Below, in pieces: positions 25,249 through 34,394 of a DNA stretch of 64,000 bases. The stretch comes from CALSMU01 sp965230225. Its GTDB lineage: Bacteria > Bacteroidota > Bacteroidia > Flavobacteriales_D > Parvicellaceae. The stretch covers positions 496,001 to 560,000 of the forward strand of contig CBDDKM010000002.1 of assembly GCA_965230225.1 (NCBI GenBank), in the 5' to 3' direction. Under the pieces are notes generated by a model, which saw only the letters and a list, made by a program, of their open reading frames with translations, made no database searches and had not been told where the DNA came from. Position 1 is the stretch's first letter. Each line of letters starts with the position of its first letter. The translations under genes and the position numbers were made by a program.

Positions 25249-26823
25249 ATGATCAACTGTTTAAAAGCGCTGTTGTGTCTGACCACCCTCACAATAGCCT
25301 TCGCCACCTCTGCACAAAATGTAGGGATTAATTCTACCGGAGCTACACCAAGCTCCGATGCAATGCTAGATATTTCATCTACTAACAAAGGATTACTGAT
25401 TCCTAGAGTAGCATTAACCGGAACCGGAAGTGCCACACCTATTACTTCACCCACAACAAGTTTGCTCGTATATAATACAGCAACTGTGTCGGATGTTGTT
25501 CCAGGATATTACTATTGGAACGGAACTTCATGGCAAGCATTTCTAATTAGCGAATCCGATGATTGGACCACTAGCGGAAATGCAGGAACAACTGCTGGAA
25601 CCAACTTCATAGGGACTACCGATGCTACTGATTTCGTAATAAAAACAAACAATTCGGAGGTAGCCCGGGCTACATCAGGAGGAAGAATAGGTGTTGGAAC
25701 CACCAACCCATCTCAACAAATGGTTTCCATCGACGCATCTACCTTTACACTGGCTGGAAACGCCACCGGAGTAGACAATTTATACCTGGAGGACCATAGC
25801 GAGGGATCTGGACAAAATAACATTGGAGGATCCATCTCTTTTTCCGGACCATACAACGGTGGAGGTGGAGCACAAAGAAGGCATGCTGCCATTGCTGGTG
25901 TTCAAACCGGAAGTACTGAAAACGATTACGTAGGACTAAGTTTTTATACACATAACTCATCGGTTAGTACTGGAAACATGCAAGAATCAATGCGTTTAAC
26001 CCACGATGGCGTGCTTAGCGTTGGTACCAATAGCCCCGGAACCGGAGCACTGTTGGACATCAACTCTACCAATAAAGGTGTGCTATTTCCTAGAGTAGCT
26101 CTATCATCAACAGGAAGTGCAAGCCCTGTTACTTCACCTACTACCAGTCTATTAGTATACAATACGGCTACTGTAGCTGATGTTACCCCTGGCTTCTATT
26201 ATTGGAATGGAAGTGCATGGACTGCTCTGGCAGGTGGTGGAGGTGGTTCTGGATGGGAACTAACCGGTAACTCAGGTACAACAGCAGGAACCAATTTTGT
26301 AGGAACTACAGATGCTACTGACCTGGTATTTAAAACGAATAGTTCAGAAAGCATGAGAATAGCCAATGGTGGCAATGTTGGTATTGGAACAACAACTCCA
26401 GATACCGAATTGGAAGTAATTGGTGAATATAGTCAAAGCGCCTTCTCGACTTCCAGTGGATTAACCCAAACTATAATCAATGGAAGTTGGTCCGGTGGAA
26501 CCGGAAGTGGAGCATCGGGAGTTATTGGAACCATGGGATCACACCGTTCATGGCATTATGATGTAATTGTAACCGCCCACGATGTAAACTCATGTACCAA
26601 TAGGAGAAATGTTCACAGAGAGTTTATTGTTTACAGACAATGGACCAATACACCTGTACTTCAGAACCTAGTTACTCATTATGATCAAACAACTGGCGCT
26701 GCCATCACCGTAAATTTTGCGACCAATGCCAGTAACGAGATAACGTATACTTTAACACAAACCTCGGGAGGGTCTACCAATATAAACTACAGAATCCTAG
26801 TTAGGTTGATTGAGGCCCGATAG
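25249..26823 (+). CDS. Secreted 'NVGI' fibre-like protein with internal duplication
   Basis: 524 residues with signal peptide (1-22, ends 'ATSAQ'). Two long repeats, about residues 36-155 and 265-390, share 'LDISSTNKGLLIPRVALTG', 'TSPTTSLLVYNTATVSDV', 'GYYYWNGTSWQA', 'AGTTAGTNFIGTTDATD' and end in 'GVGTTNP' / 'GIGTTTP'. The C-terminal ~125 residues form a different domain ('SHRSWHYDVIVTAHDVNSCT'). The repeat is also plain at DNA level (about 25354-25700 against 26041-26400), so recombination between copies is possible. No T9SS domain is present. Likely an extracellular fibre or matrix protein. It ends before a structured terminator. Confidence 0.85.
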   Translation: MINCLKALLCLTTLTIAFATSAQNVGINSTGATPSSDAMLDISSTNKGLLIPRVALTGTGSATPITSPTTSLLVYNTATVSDVVPGYYYWNGTSWQAFLISESDDWTTSGNAGTTAGTNFIGTTDATDFVIKTNNSEVARATSGGRIGVGTTNPSQQMVSIDASTFTLAGNATGVDNLYLEDHSEGSGQNNIGGSISFSGPYNGGGGAQRRHAAIAGVQTGSTENDYVGLSFYTHNSSVSTGNMQESMRLTHDGVLSVGTNSPGTGALLDINSTNKGVLFPRVALSSTGSASPVTSPTTSLLVYNTATVADVTPGFYYWNGSAWTALAGGGGGSGWELTGNSGTTAGTNFVGTTDATDLVFKTNSSESMRIANGGNVGIGTTTPDTELEVIGEYSQSAFSTSSGLTQTIINGSWSGGTGSGASGVIGTMGSHRSWHYDVIVTAHDVNSCTNRRNVHREFIVYRQWTNTPVLQNLVTHYDQTTGAAITVNFATNASNEITYTLTQTSGGSTNINYRILVRLIEAR

Positions 26824-26837
26824 TTGAGTCCTGAGTT

Positions 26838-26927
26838 GGGGTAAGGGTAATAGAGTTGTTTAGCTATAAATTGTTATTGTGGTGGTAATTTAAATTATAG
26901 TAGCTTTTGCCCTTATCCCTTTTTTTA
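26838..26927 (+). terminator. Long structured terminator after the secreted protein
   Basis: GGG-TAAGGG-AA (26838-26850) pairs with TT-CCCTTA-CCC (26907-26919) around a second stem AGCTATAA/TTATAGTAGCT, followed by seven to eight T. It is a bulged stem but clearly ends the 25249 transcript. Confidence 0.75.
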
Positions 26928-27395
26928 TTTGTCAGTAATGAAACTAGATAACTGAGGATATATTCTGAAAACGAATTCTCAGAAACGATCGAAATCATTG
27001 TTGACCCTATCCAGATTTCAACCTTCATCCTCAGCTAAACTCTTCAGAAATTCAGTATACAGTTGAATACACCATAATCAATTTGTTCAACTAAACTTTA
27101 CAATTCTTGATACTGATTTCCTGAATAAAAAATAAAGACCGGGAAATTATTCCTAAACTTTTAAAGAACGAACACAAATCGGATTATTACCAATTATTGA
27201 GTAGAAATGAATGTTTTGTTCTGCAAGTTCTTTTTGTGGAAACGATTCGCTTAAATCGACCCTCTATACGAATCTTCTTTCCCAGTCTTTGACCCCTCGT
27301 TAAATATTATTTTAATTGTTAGTTATAATCATTGTTGCTTGATCGTGACATCATACAACCCCATAAAACTCTATATTATGCACTGGAGATTTGGG

Positions 27396-27490
27396 GACCT
27401 AATGACACGAAACATTACTTAAAATCAACTGTTTCGTTTGTCGATTTCTCTTTAGACTGAGAAATCATTATTAGGTCACAATTTTTTTTA
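27396..27490 (+). ncRNA. Candidate small RNA with a three-way junction
   Basis: The gap 26824-27618 has no gene. Within it P1 GACCTAAT (27396-27403) pairs with ATTAGGTC (27470-27477) and closes two hairpins: P2 GAC-ACGAAACA (27404-27414) with TGTTTCGT-TT-GTC (27430-27442), and P3 GATTTCTC (27443-27450) with GAGAAATC (27459-27466), loop TTTAGACT. The three stems abut with almost no unpaired bases, and a run of eight T follows at 27482. That layout suggests a compact RNA ended by its own U-tract. No promoter is evident. I see nothing else in 26928-27395 except a weak GATTCG/CGAATC pair near 27242-27275. Confidence 0.5.
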
Positions 27491-27541
27491 AATTTTTTCT
27501 GATAAAGCGGATTTGACCAATTATAAACCTTAATAAAAACG

Positions 27542-27570
27542 AGAAGAGCCCGGTGATACCGGGCTCTTCT
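27542..27570 (-). terminator. Strong terminator of the universal stress protein gene
   Basis: Perfect 12-bp stem AGAAGAGCCCGG / CCGGGCTCTTCT, loop TGATA. Read leftwards it is followed by a T-rich run, so it ends the minus-strand gene that stops at 27619. Confidence 0.88.
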
Positions 27571-27618
27571 ATTCAAAGCAAGAAAATCTAAACAATCAAA
27601 TTTGTTCAGAGTATTTTA

Positions 27619-28440
27619 TTATTCATTTAATACCATAATAGGCACTGGAGAGTGCATGGTTAACTTCTTAGAAATGCTCTTGTGGAACAATCTTTCAAAG
27701 AAATTGCGTTTTCTGGATACCACCACCAACATGGTTACATCTCCTTCTCCAATGTAGTTCAAGATACCTTCTTCAATGTCTTTATTCTCAATAAACTTAA
27801 AAGAGTGGTCAATTCCGGCAAAAATGTCGTCAACATCAATGGCCTCGGCAACAAAGTTGGTTGGGTCTACCTTAGTAAGGTCCTCCGAAATATTAATTAG
27901 ATGAACGGTACCACCTTCTTGTTTCACCATTTTCTTCAATGGATTAAAAACATTGGCTGAGTCCAGGTGACGTAAATCCGTAGAAATCGCAACATGGAAA
28001 TCATCCGTCATGGTAGAAAATGATTCCGGTACAGCAATCAAAGGAACATTTGTTTCTCTGATTAAAGAAGCTGTATTACTACCTATAAAAGTTTCTTTTA
28101 GGCCTGTTGCTCCGGTAGTTCCCATTACAATATAGGCTATATCCTCTGTAGAACATACATGAGAAATAGTGGGCACTGCCATTCCATTGTGGGCACGAGC
28201 TTCTAAATTAACGCTCCCCAAAGATGCTTCAACACGATCAACTTCTTCTTTTAACTTCGTTTCAGAATCTTTTTTAAGCATATCTGACACATCAATCATA
28301 ACCGCCGATCCAGAACGAGGCATTGAATAGGCATTCAATAAAAGAACATCCAGGTTCATTTTTTTTGCCAGGCTTATGGCGTAATCTAGAGCGTTGTTGG
28401 CAGCTTTAGAAAAATCAGTAGGTACTAATATCTTGTTCAT
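27619..28440 (-). CDS. Universal stress protein with two UspA domains
   Basis: 273 residues in two Usp halves. The first ('MNKILVPTDFSKAANNALDYAISLAKK') has the ATP-binding signature G-2x-G-9x-G-S in 'MGTTGATGLKETFIGSNTAS' near residues 105-125. The second half (145-273) is degenerate and ends 'KKLTMHSPVPIMVLNE' without a clear nucleotide motif. Proteins of this type are cytosolic stress factors. It is monocistronic, with a TAnnTTTG promoter box about 64 bp upstream and a strong terminator downstream. Confidence 0.93.
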   Translation of the reverse strand: MNKILVPTDFSKAANNALDYAISLAKKMNLDVLLLNAYSMPRSGSAVMIDVSDMLKKDSETKLKEEVDRVEASLGSVNLEARAHNGMAVPTISHVCSTEDIAYIVMGTTGATGLKETFIGSNTASLIRETNVPLIAVPESFSTMTDDFHVAISTDLRHLDSANVFNPLKKMVKQEGGTVHLINISEDLTKVDPTNFVAEAIDVDDIFAGIDHSFKFIENKDIEEGILNYIGEGDVTMLVVVSRKRNFFERLFHKSISKKLTMHSPVPIMVLNE

Positions 28441-28503
28441 CTTATAATATTCTTACTATTAATAGGATTGGTTACCAGGAGTAGACAATCTCAAACTCTG
28501 AAA

Positions 28504-28511
28504 CAAAAGTA
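28504..28511 (-). promoter_or_regulatory. Bacteroidota-type -7 promoter box
   Basis: TACTTTTG on the minus strand matches TAnnTTTG, 64 bp upstream of the universal stress protein start. No good -33 TTTG at standard spacing is visible. Confidence 0.5.
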
Positions 28512-28691
28512 TCTCGTTTGGATCGCAAACATCATGAGTTCCTCCTAGTTTTAAAATGACTTTTATCAGATTTACCAAATTTTATGTGTTTGAACTTAGA
28601 TTGCTGTTAATCAGCAATTACATTCTTTGTTAACACAATAAATAGTGGATAAATAGCCTTCTTTCCTCTCTGGAATATCCATCAACAAATG

Positions 28692-28699
28692 TAACTTTG
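28692..28699 (+). promoter_or_regulatory. Bacteroidota-type -7 promoter box
   Basis: TAACTTTG matches TAnnTTTG exactly, 24 bp upstream of the DUF4271 start. It would drive the DUF4271-hemD unit. Confidence 0.6.
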
Positions 28700-28722
28700 T
28701 AGCCACCAATTAGGGGTATTCC

Positions 28723-29445
28723 ATGACTACATTACTGAATTATAATCCATCACTTAGATCTACCAATATAGATCAATGGGTATTAATTCCGTTAGTAATT
28801 ATTCTAATTGTTTTGGCTGTAATTAAGTCTAAGGAAGACAAAAAACTATCCTTAGTAGTTAGGTCCTTTTTTATATATAAGGTATTTCGTCAGACCATTC
28901 GAGAAGCCATGCTCCTTAAAAGTCTTACCATTAAGTTGCTCATATTCAATGCCCTGTTGGGAATAAGTCTCGTCATCTTTGGAATTCTCCCGCATTCGGT
29001 AGATTTTATTCAGCAACTATTGTTGTTTGGTATAATTATGGGCGGAGTTGTACTGTGGTTTTTAGTCAAACAATCGTTGGTTACTATTGTTGGGTACATT
29101 ACAGATACCTCTTCCATATTAATGGAGAATCGACACTACTCTTCCTTTTATTATCAAACCATCGGGATTTTGATCATTCCAGGGATTATTGCCTTGTATT
29201 TGTTTCCCAACTTAATAAACCTGCCATTTGTTGGTCCCACAAAAATATCGGGAAATCTGGGGCTGATTTACATCTCTTGCGTAATGATTGCGGCCTATTT
29301 AATCAAGCTATTTCAGGGAATCCGACAAAGTTCCAAACTAAAAATTTCGTGGTATTATATTATTTTGTACCTTTGCACCCTCGAAATTATACCTTTGGTC
29401 GTAATTTATATGGCATACATTGGTCGAATTTCGTTGTTTAACTAA
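28723..29445 (+). CDS. DUF4271 family membrane protein
   Basis: 240 residues with seven or so hydrophobic segments; the order of genes (this, uroporphyrinogen-III synthase, rnpA, S41 peptidase) and the sequence style match DUF4271 proteins, which are restricted to this phylum and have no known function. A charged stretch 'KVFRQTIREAMLLKS' follows the first membrane helix. The gene is driven by a box at 28692 and runs into hemD with a 19-bp gap if the latter starts at 29465. Confidence 0.82.
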   Translation: MTTLLNYNPSLRSTNIDQWVLIPLVIILIVLAVIKSKEDKKLSLVVRSFFIYKVFRQTIREAMLLKSLTIKLLIFNALLGISLVIFGILPHSVDFIQQLLLFGIIMGGVVLWFLVKQSLVTIVGYITDTSSILMENRHYSSFYYQTIGILIIPGIIALYLFPNLINLPFVGPTKISGNLGLIYISCVMIAAYLIKLFQGIRQSSKLKISWYYIILYLCTLEIIPLVVIYMAYIGRISLFN

Positions 29446-29464
29446 AAATTTAAATGTAACAACT

Positions 29465-30202
29465 GTGGCAGTTAAATCAATTTTAGTATCCCAACCGGAG
29501 CCGAGTGGTAAAAACCCATATACCGACTTAGCTGATAAGTATAAGCTTAAAGTCGATTATAGATCGTTCATACACGTAGAAGGTGTTGAAGCGATGGAGT
29601 TTAGAAAAGAACGCATTAACCTTTCTGACTATTCAGCTGTTGTGCTTACTTCAAGAATGGCAGTGGATCATTATTTCAGAATGGCAAAAGAGACAAGGTA
29701 TACCGTACCTGACGACATGAAATACTTCTGTATTTCTGAAGCGGTGGCGTATTACCTTCAGAATTATGTGGTTTACAGAAAACGTAAAATTTTCTATGGT
29801 AAACAACGTATTGCTGATTTGATCGACGTGTTAAAGAAGCACAAGAAGGAGAAGTTTCTGGTTCCTTGTTCTGATATTCAACGTAAAGTTATTCCTGAGC
29901 AATTAAACAAAGCCGGGATTGATTATACCAATGCTACACTGTACAAAACAGTTTGTAGTGATTTATCCGATCTGGAAGATGTAAAATACGACATGTTGGT
30001 ATTCTATAGCCCTTCAGGAATTCAGTCTTTGTTTAAAAACTTCCCGGATTTCACCCAAAACGGAACTAAAATAGCTGTATTTGGACCAACCACAGCTAAG
30101 GCAGTTGAAGAAGCTGGACTAAGAATTGATGTTCATGCTCCGATGCCAAATGCTCCATCCATGACAATGGCCATTGAGCATTACTTGAAGAATAATAAAT
30201 AA
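29465..30202 (+). CDS. hemD: Uroporphyrinogen-III synthase (HemD family)
   Basis: 246 residues from GTG 29465 ('MAVKSILVSQPEPS'); an in-frame ATG at 29420 would overlap DUF4271 and adds residues that do not fit the family. The enzyme closes and inverts ring D of hydroxymethylbilane to uroporphyrinogen III in heme synthesis. Two alternating alpha/beta domains are visible ('SAVVLTSRMAVDHYFRMA', 'DMLVFYSPSGIQSLFKNFP', 'KIAVFGPTTAKAVEEAG'). HemD sequences are poorly conserved, but this version is typical of flavobacteria. A terminator follows at 30225. Confidence 0.85.
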   Translation: MAVKSILVSQPEPSGKNPYTDLADKYKLKVDYRSFIHVEGVEAMEFRKERINLSDYSAVVLTSRMAVDHYFRMAKETRYTVPDDMKYFCISEAVAYYLQNYVVYRKRKIFYGKQRIADLIDVLKKHKKEKFLVPCSDIQRKVIPEQLNKAGIDYTNATLYKTVCSDLSDLEDVKYDMLVFYSPSGIQSLFKNFPDFTQNGTKIAVFGPTTAKAVEEAGLRIDVHAPMPNAPSMTMAIEHYLKNNK

Positions 30203-30224
30203 CCTTCGGTTAATAATATTGATG

Positions 30225-30252
30225 AAAGGTCGGATTGTTCCGACCTTTTTTT
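30225..30252 (+). terminator. Rho-independent terminator between hemD and rnpA
   Basis: Perfect 10-bp stem AAAGGTCGGA / TCCGACCTTT with loop TTGT and a T-run. Confidence 0.9.
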
Positions 30253-30287
30253 ATGATCTTTGATTAGGTAGGTACCTGATAGGAAGA

Positions 30288-30674
30288 ATGAATCAAACAT
30301 TTAAGAAATACGAACGATTAAATAGTAAGACTACCATTTCCGAACTCTATCAGTCTGGGAAACACATCAATGCCTATCCGATTAAAATTGTATGGAAAAA
30401 GGATCAGTTTGACGACCCTGCTACTGTAAAAGTGGTATTATCCGTGCCCAAAAGAAGATTTAAAAAAGCTGTTGTACGTAACCGAATTAAGAGGTTACTT
30501 AAAGAAGCCTACCGAAAAAATAAAACTGAGCTAATAAATGAACTCAATAAAAGGGAACTTAATATCTCAATGTTCGTTATATACCACGGTAAGGAAATAC
30601 CTAACTATAAAGAAGTTGAAGAAAAAATAATTTTACTTTTAAGACGTTTAATTCAAAACACCGCTAACACATAG
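30288..30674 (+). CDS. rnpA: Ribonuclease P protein component
   Basis: 128 residues. The basic protein subunit of RNase P, which helps the catalytic RNA bind and cleave precursor tRNA leaders. The family signature is intact: 'VLSVPKRRFKKAVVRNRIKRLLKEAYRK', with the 'RNRIKR' loop near residues 62-67. The N-terminus 'KYERLNSKTTISELYQSGKH' fits too. It is 13 bp upstream of the S41 peptidase and probably co-transcribed with it. It lies away from rpmH here, as is common in the phylum. Confidence 0.95.
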   Translation: MNQTFKKYERLNSKTTISELYQSGKHINAYPIKIVWKKDQFDDPATVKVVLSVPKRRFKKAVVRNRIKRLLKEAYRKNKTELINELNKRELNISMFVIYHGKEIPNYKEVEEKIILLLRRLIQNTANT

Positions 30675-30687
30675 CCATATCTCGATT

Positions 30688-32361
30688 ATGTCCAAAAAAA
30701 AGAAACTAATATACCTTTCATTATTTGCCGGATTATTCATTAGTGCAACCACCGTAACTACTACTGTTATGGTGAATCAAAATGATGACAATTATTTTGA
30801 GATTACTAAGAACATCCGCATCATGGCCGCCATCTACGATAAAATCAACACCTATTATGTTGATGAACCCGTACCGGGAGACCTTATGAAAAAGGGAATT
30901 GATGAAATGTTAAGGTCTCTCGACCCATACACTGTATACATTCCTGAGAGCGATATTGAGGACTACCGATTTATGACCACAGGGCAATATGGTGGAATTG
31001 GAGCTATGATTAAAACTCAAGGAGAACATGTTATTATTTCTGACCCTTACGAGAACTTTCCTGCCCATAAAGCAGGTTTAAAAGCCGGTGATAAGTTACT
31101 TAAAGTAGATGGACAATCTGTAGTTGGTAAATCAACTCAGGAAATGAGTACCTTCCTAAAAGGAGGTGCGGGAACTGAACTAACCATTACCTACGAAAGA
31201 GCTGGAGAGGTTAAAGATGTTACCCTAACCAGAGAAGTAATTAAGGTTCCGGACGTACCTTACTATGGTATGTTAGACGAAGAAGTTGGATACATTAAAT
31301 TAAATTCGTTTACCAGTTCTGCATCTTCAGAAGTGAGCAAAGCTCTGCACTCATTAAGAGATAGCAGCGGAATGAAGAAACTGATCTTCGACCTTCGTGG
31401 AAATGGAGGGGGACTGTTAAAAGAAGCCGTTAGCATTGTTAACTTCTTTGTTCCTAAAGGTGAATTGGTAGTGTACACCAAAGGGCGAATTCAGGACATG
31501 AATAACGACTACAAAACCAGAAATACTCCGTTTGATACAGACATACCTGTGGTAGTGCTAGTAGATGGTTATTCTGCCTCTGCCAGTGAAATTGTTTCTG
31601 GAAGTTTACAAGATTTGGATCGTGCAGTAATTGTTGGAAATACCAGCTATGGAAAAGGATTGGTTCAGCAAACCAAAGATTTGAACTTTGGAAGCAAAAT
31701 TAAATTGACTGTTGCCAAATACTATACACCTAGCGGACGTTGTATCCAAAAACTGGATTATGCGCACAGAGATGAAACCGGAAAGGTTCATGAGGTAGCT
31801 GATAGCTTACTTAAATCGTTTAAAACAAAAAATGGAAGAGATGTAATGGATGGAAGAGGTATTGAGCCTGACATTCACATCGATGAAAGAGAGTTTAGTC
31901 GTCTTACCCAGGTACTGGTAGTAGAAGATCACATCTTTAACTACGCTACAGAATTCGAAAGAAAGAATAACTCCATTGCTAAAGCAAACGAATTTCATTT
32001 ATCCGATAACCAGTACAACGACTTTGTATTGTATCTGCAAAACAGGGACATTGATTACACAACCTATTCTGAAGAGTTACTTAGAGAGTTAGAAAATGTT
32101 GCCAAGGAAGAAAAGTATTACGAGGACTCTCAAAAAGAGTTTGAAGCTTTGATGAAAGAGCTTACTCCAAGCCTGGATGCAGACATTGTTCGTTATCAGG
32201 ATGAAATTATAGACTTGTTGGAAGACGAAATTATTTCCAGGTACTATTATCAAAACGGTAGAGTTGAAGCAGCTCTACACAAGGATGATAACATCTTAGA
32301 ATCTCTAAAAATCCTGAACAACCAAGAGGAATACACTAAGATACTTTCCGGAAAGCAATAA
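30688..32361 (+). CDS. S41 family C-terminal processing peptidase with PDZ domain
   Basis: 557 residues: an N-terminal signal anchor (8-28), a helical segment, a PDZ domain (about 90-175, 'GGIGAMIKTQGEHVIISDP') and the S41 protease core. The Ser/Lys catalytic dyad is visible in 'DGYSASASEIVSGSLQD' (near residue 297) and 'TSYGKGLVQQTKDL' (Lys near 324). A C-terminal helical extension of ~150 residues follows, longer than minimal CtpA. The enzyme cuts periplasmic proteins at their C-termini. It forms a unit with rnpA upstream and the ligase-like gene 3 bp downstream. Confidence 0.93.
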   Translation: MSKKKKLIYLSLFAGLFISATTVTTTVMVNQNDDNYFEITKNIRIMAAIYDKINTYYVDEPVPGDLMKKGIDEMLRSLDPYTVYIPESDIEDYRFMTTGQYGGIGAMIKTQGEHVIISDPYENFPAHKAGLKAGDKLLKVDGQSVVGKSTQEMSTFLKGGAGTELTITYERAGEVKDVTLTREVIKVPDVPYYGMLDEEVGYIKLNSFTSSASSEVSKALHSLRDSSGMKKLIFDLRGNGGGLLKEAVSIVNFFVPKGELVVYTKGRIQDMNNDYKTRNTPFDTDIPVVVLVDGYSASASEIVSGSLQDLDRAVIVGNTSYGKGLVQQTKDLNFGSKIKLTVAKYYTPSGRCIQKLDYAHRDETGKVHEVADSLLKSFKTKNGRDVMDGRGIEPDIHIDEREFSRLTQVLVVEDHIFNYATEFERKNNSIAKANEFHLSDNQYNDFVLYLQNRDIDYTTYSEELLRELENVAKEEKYYEDSQKEFEALMKELTPSLDADIVRYQDEIIDLLEDEIISRYYYQNGRVEAALHKDDNILESLKILNNQEEYTKILSGKQ

Positions 32362-32364
32362 GCT

Positions 32365-33939
32365 GTGCTAAAAAAATACTTGCCTTACGATAAGATCTAC
32401 ATTGCCTGCTATGTATTGCTGGTAATTGGCCTTTCTACGAGCAAGTTTTTAATGTCGGTATCGTCCATTGCTTTAGCTTCGGCCTGGGTACTGGAAGGAG
32501 GTTATCTGGAAAAGTGGAAAAGAATCAAAGAACTCCACTATGCCCCCCTTATCATATCATTAGGTTGGTTTCTATTAGCCATTTGGTTTTGGAACACATC
32601 TAACCTAGATTATGCCTTTCACGATATCGTACTCAAGCTTCCACTACTAAGTTTCCCCATAGTGATTGGTTCAAAACCGCCTTTATCCAGAAACCTATTC
32701 AAGATTATTCTGGGCTTTTTTGTCGCCACTACGGTTACCAGTACACTAATTAGTTTTGGAGTATATAAGGAGTGGGTACCTACCTCTAAGGACTTAAGTG
32801 AAATTAGAAACATTTCCATATTTATTTCTCACATTCGGTTGAGCCTATTGGTTTGTACTTCCATAGTAATATTGGGGTACTATTTGGTTCGGTCGGAGAG
32901 TAAATACAAATGGTTCTTCCCAATTATAATTCTTTGGCTTCTGTACTTCCTTATACTCATTCAATCTGGAACGGGAATCGTAATCCTCGGTGTGGTAGGT
33001 TTATACATCACCATACTTTTAGTGATTAAAGTAAGGTCCAAATTGATTAAAGGAGGAATACTACTTCTTGGAATTGCAACTGCTATTTTAAGTGGCAATT
33101 ACATTGCTAATGCTTATCAGGATTACTTTGAAGTAAAGGATACTGCCAACAGAGACAATCTGGAAACAACCACAGCATTGGGCGAACCCTATGTTCACAA
33201 CCTGGAACTAACGGACCTGGAAAATGGTTACTACACCTTTTTGTATTATGCTCCCAATGAAATGTGCCAAGCCTGGAGCGAACGATCTAATATTCCGCTA
33301 GATTCACTGGACCAAAAAGGACAAGAGATTAGAGGTACTGCCATTCGTTATATTACATCTAAAGGGCTTCGTAAAGACAGGGATGGAGTAATGCAACTCA
33401 CCGATAAAGACATTAAAAAGATAGAAAGTGGAACGGCTACATGTGTAGAAACCTCTGGAATTAAAGCTCGATTACACGAAATCTTTTTCGAGTTTGATCA
33501 GATGCAACGAGGAAGACCTGCCAATGGGCATTCCGTAGCACAACGACTAGTTTTTTCCTATACTGGCTGGAAAATATTTCAGGATAATTGGATGTTTGGT
33601 GTAGGTACTGGAGATGTTCCCGATGCCTTTGAAAGCAAGTATCAAGAGTTAAACTCTAATCTCAACCTGGACAATCGACTTAGGGCACATAATCAACTCT
33701 TAACCATCCTCATTACATTCGGAGTATTTGGTTTTGTAATTTGGTGCTTTTCGGTGTTCTACCCCATCATTAAGCTAAAAAACAAAAGTTTATTGTTCAT
33801 CGCCTTCTTACTCATTGCATTTGTAAGTTTCTTTAGCGACGACACCTTCGAAACCCAGGCAGGAGTTACCTTCTACGCCTTTTTCTTCAACTTTTTGTTG
33901 TTTTCCTATTCCCCCAAAAAGACTCTAATTAACGAGTAA
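32365..33939 (+). CDS. O-antigen ligase / polymerase-like membrane protein (Wzy_C family)
   Basis: 524 residues from GTG 32365, three bases after the S41 stop. There are about eleven membrane helices and a large extracytoplasmic loop (about residues 255-430) containing the family's ligase region with 'RLRAHNQLLTILITFGVFGF', including the conserved His. Related proteins join O-antigen to lipid A core or polymerise O-units. The loop is longer than in many members and holds 'GVGTGDVPDAFESKYQEL'. The donor and acceptor cannot be read from sequence. A role in surface glycan is likely. Confidence 0.82.
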   Translation: MLKKYLPYDKIYIACYVLLVIGLSTSKFLMSVSSIALASAWVLEGGYLEKWKRIKELHYAPLIISLGWFLLAIWFWNTSNLDYAFHDIVLKLPLLSFPIVIGSKPPLSRNLFKIILGFFVATTVTSTLISFGVYKEWVPTSKDLSEIRNISIFISHIRLSLLVCTSIVILGYYLVRSESKYKWFFPIIILWLLYFLILIQSGTGIVILGVVGLYITILLVIKVRSKLIKGGILLLGIATAILSGNYIANAYQDYFEVKDTANRDNLETTTALGEPYVHNLELTDLENGYYTFLYYAPNEMCQAWSERSNIPLDSLDQKGQEIRGTAIRYITSKGLRKDRDGVMQLTDKDIKKIESGTATCVETSGIKARLHEIFFEFDQMQRGRPANGHSVAQRLVFSYTGWKIFQDNWMFGVGTGDVPDAFESKYQELNSNLNLDNRLRAHNQLLTILITFGVFGFVIWCFSVFYPIIKLKNKSLLFIAFLLIAFVSFFSDDTFETQAGVTFYAFFFNFLLFSYSPKKTLINE

Positions 33940-33967
33940 CAAAACCACGAAATATTCTAATTTTTTT

Positions 33968-33990
33968 AGAACGTAATAACTTTACGTTCT
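33968..33990. promoter_or_regulatory. Perfect 9-bp inverted repeat over a promoter-like box
   Basis: AGAACGTAA (33968-33976) and TTACGTTCT (33982-33990) with a 5-base loop, 42 bp upstream of the gene at 34032. It overlaps TAACTTTA, one base off a TAnnTTTG box. A T-run precedes rather than follows it, so it is not a plus-strand terminator. An operator is plausible. Confidence 0.45.
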
Positions 33991-34031
33991 GCTAATAGAG
34001 ATTTGTATCGTAATCATTAAGCAACTGTGTT

Positions 34032-34379
34032 ATGAACGCGATTAAATCTTTTGAAGCATTAAACAGATACGACAAAATCACCATCAACTATATGGTGTAC
34101 GAAAAGAACGATGATGGGCTATTATTGTCTTGCACCGTTTGTATCGAAAACAAGTGTTTTGACACTAACATTAGTGTTGATTTTACAGAGTTAAACCACT
34201 TGATGGGAGCCATTGCTTCTGAAAACAGATCAGAACTTTACGATTTAATTTCTAACGACTTACTAGGATCAAATGATTTTATCAGCGAGTTGAACTTGCT
34301 GGACAAATTTGGGTGCGGATTAGTTCTAGAAGATCTAAACCTAATGGAAGAAGAATTAAGCACATCAATTGCAGCATAA
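34032..34379 (+). CDS. Hypothetical protein upstream of a HIRAN protein
   Basis: 115 residues, soluble, acidic C-terminal half ('LLDKFGCGLVLEDLNLMEEEL'). I do not recognise a family. Two cysteines ('LSCTVCIENKC') are in the beta-strand region. It lies 15 bp upstream of the HIRAN gene on the same strand, so the two are probably co-expressed. An inverted repeat precedes it. Confidence 0.72.
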   Translation: MNAIKSFEALNRYDKITINYMVYEKNDDGLLLSCTVCIENKCFDTNISVDFTELNHLMGAIASENRSELYDLISNDLLGSNDFISELNLLDKFGCGLVLEDLNLMEEELSTSIAA

Positions 34380-34394
34380 CTAATACTTATCATC

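Noticed and set aside
29420..29464. Upstream start for HemD
   Set aside because: It overlaps DUF4271 and adds residues unlike other HemD proteins; GTG 29465 gives the expected N-terminus.
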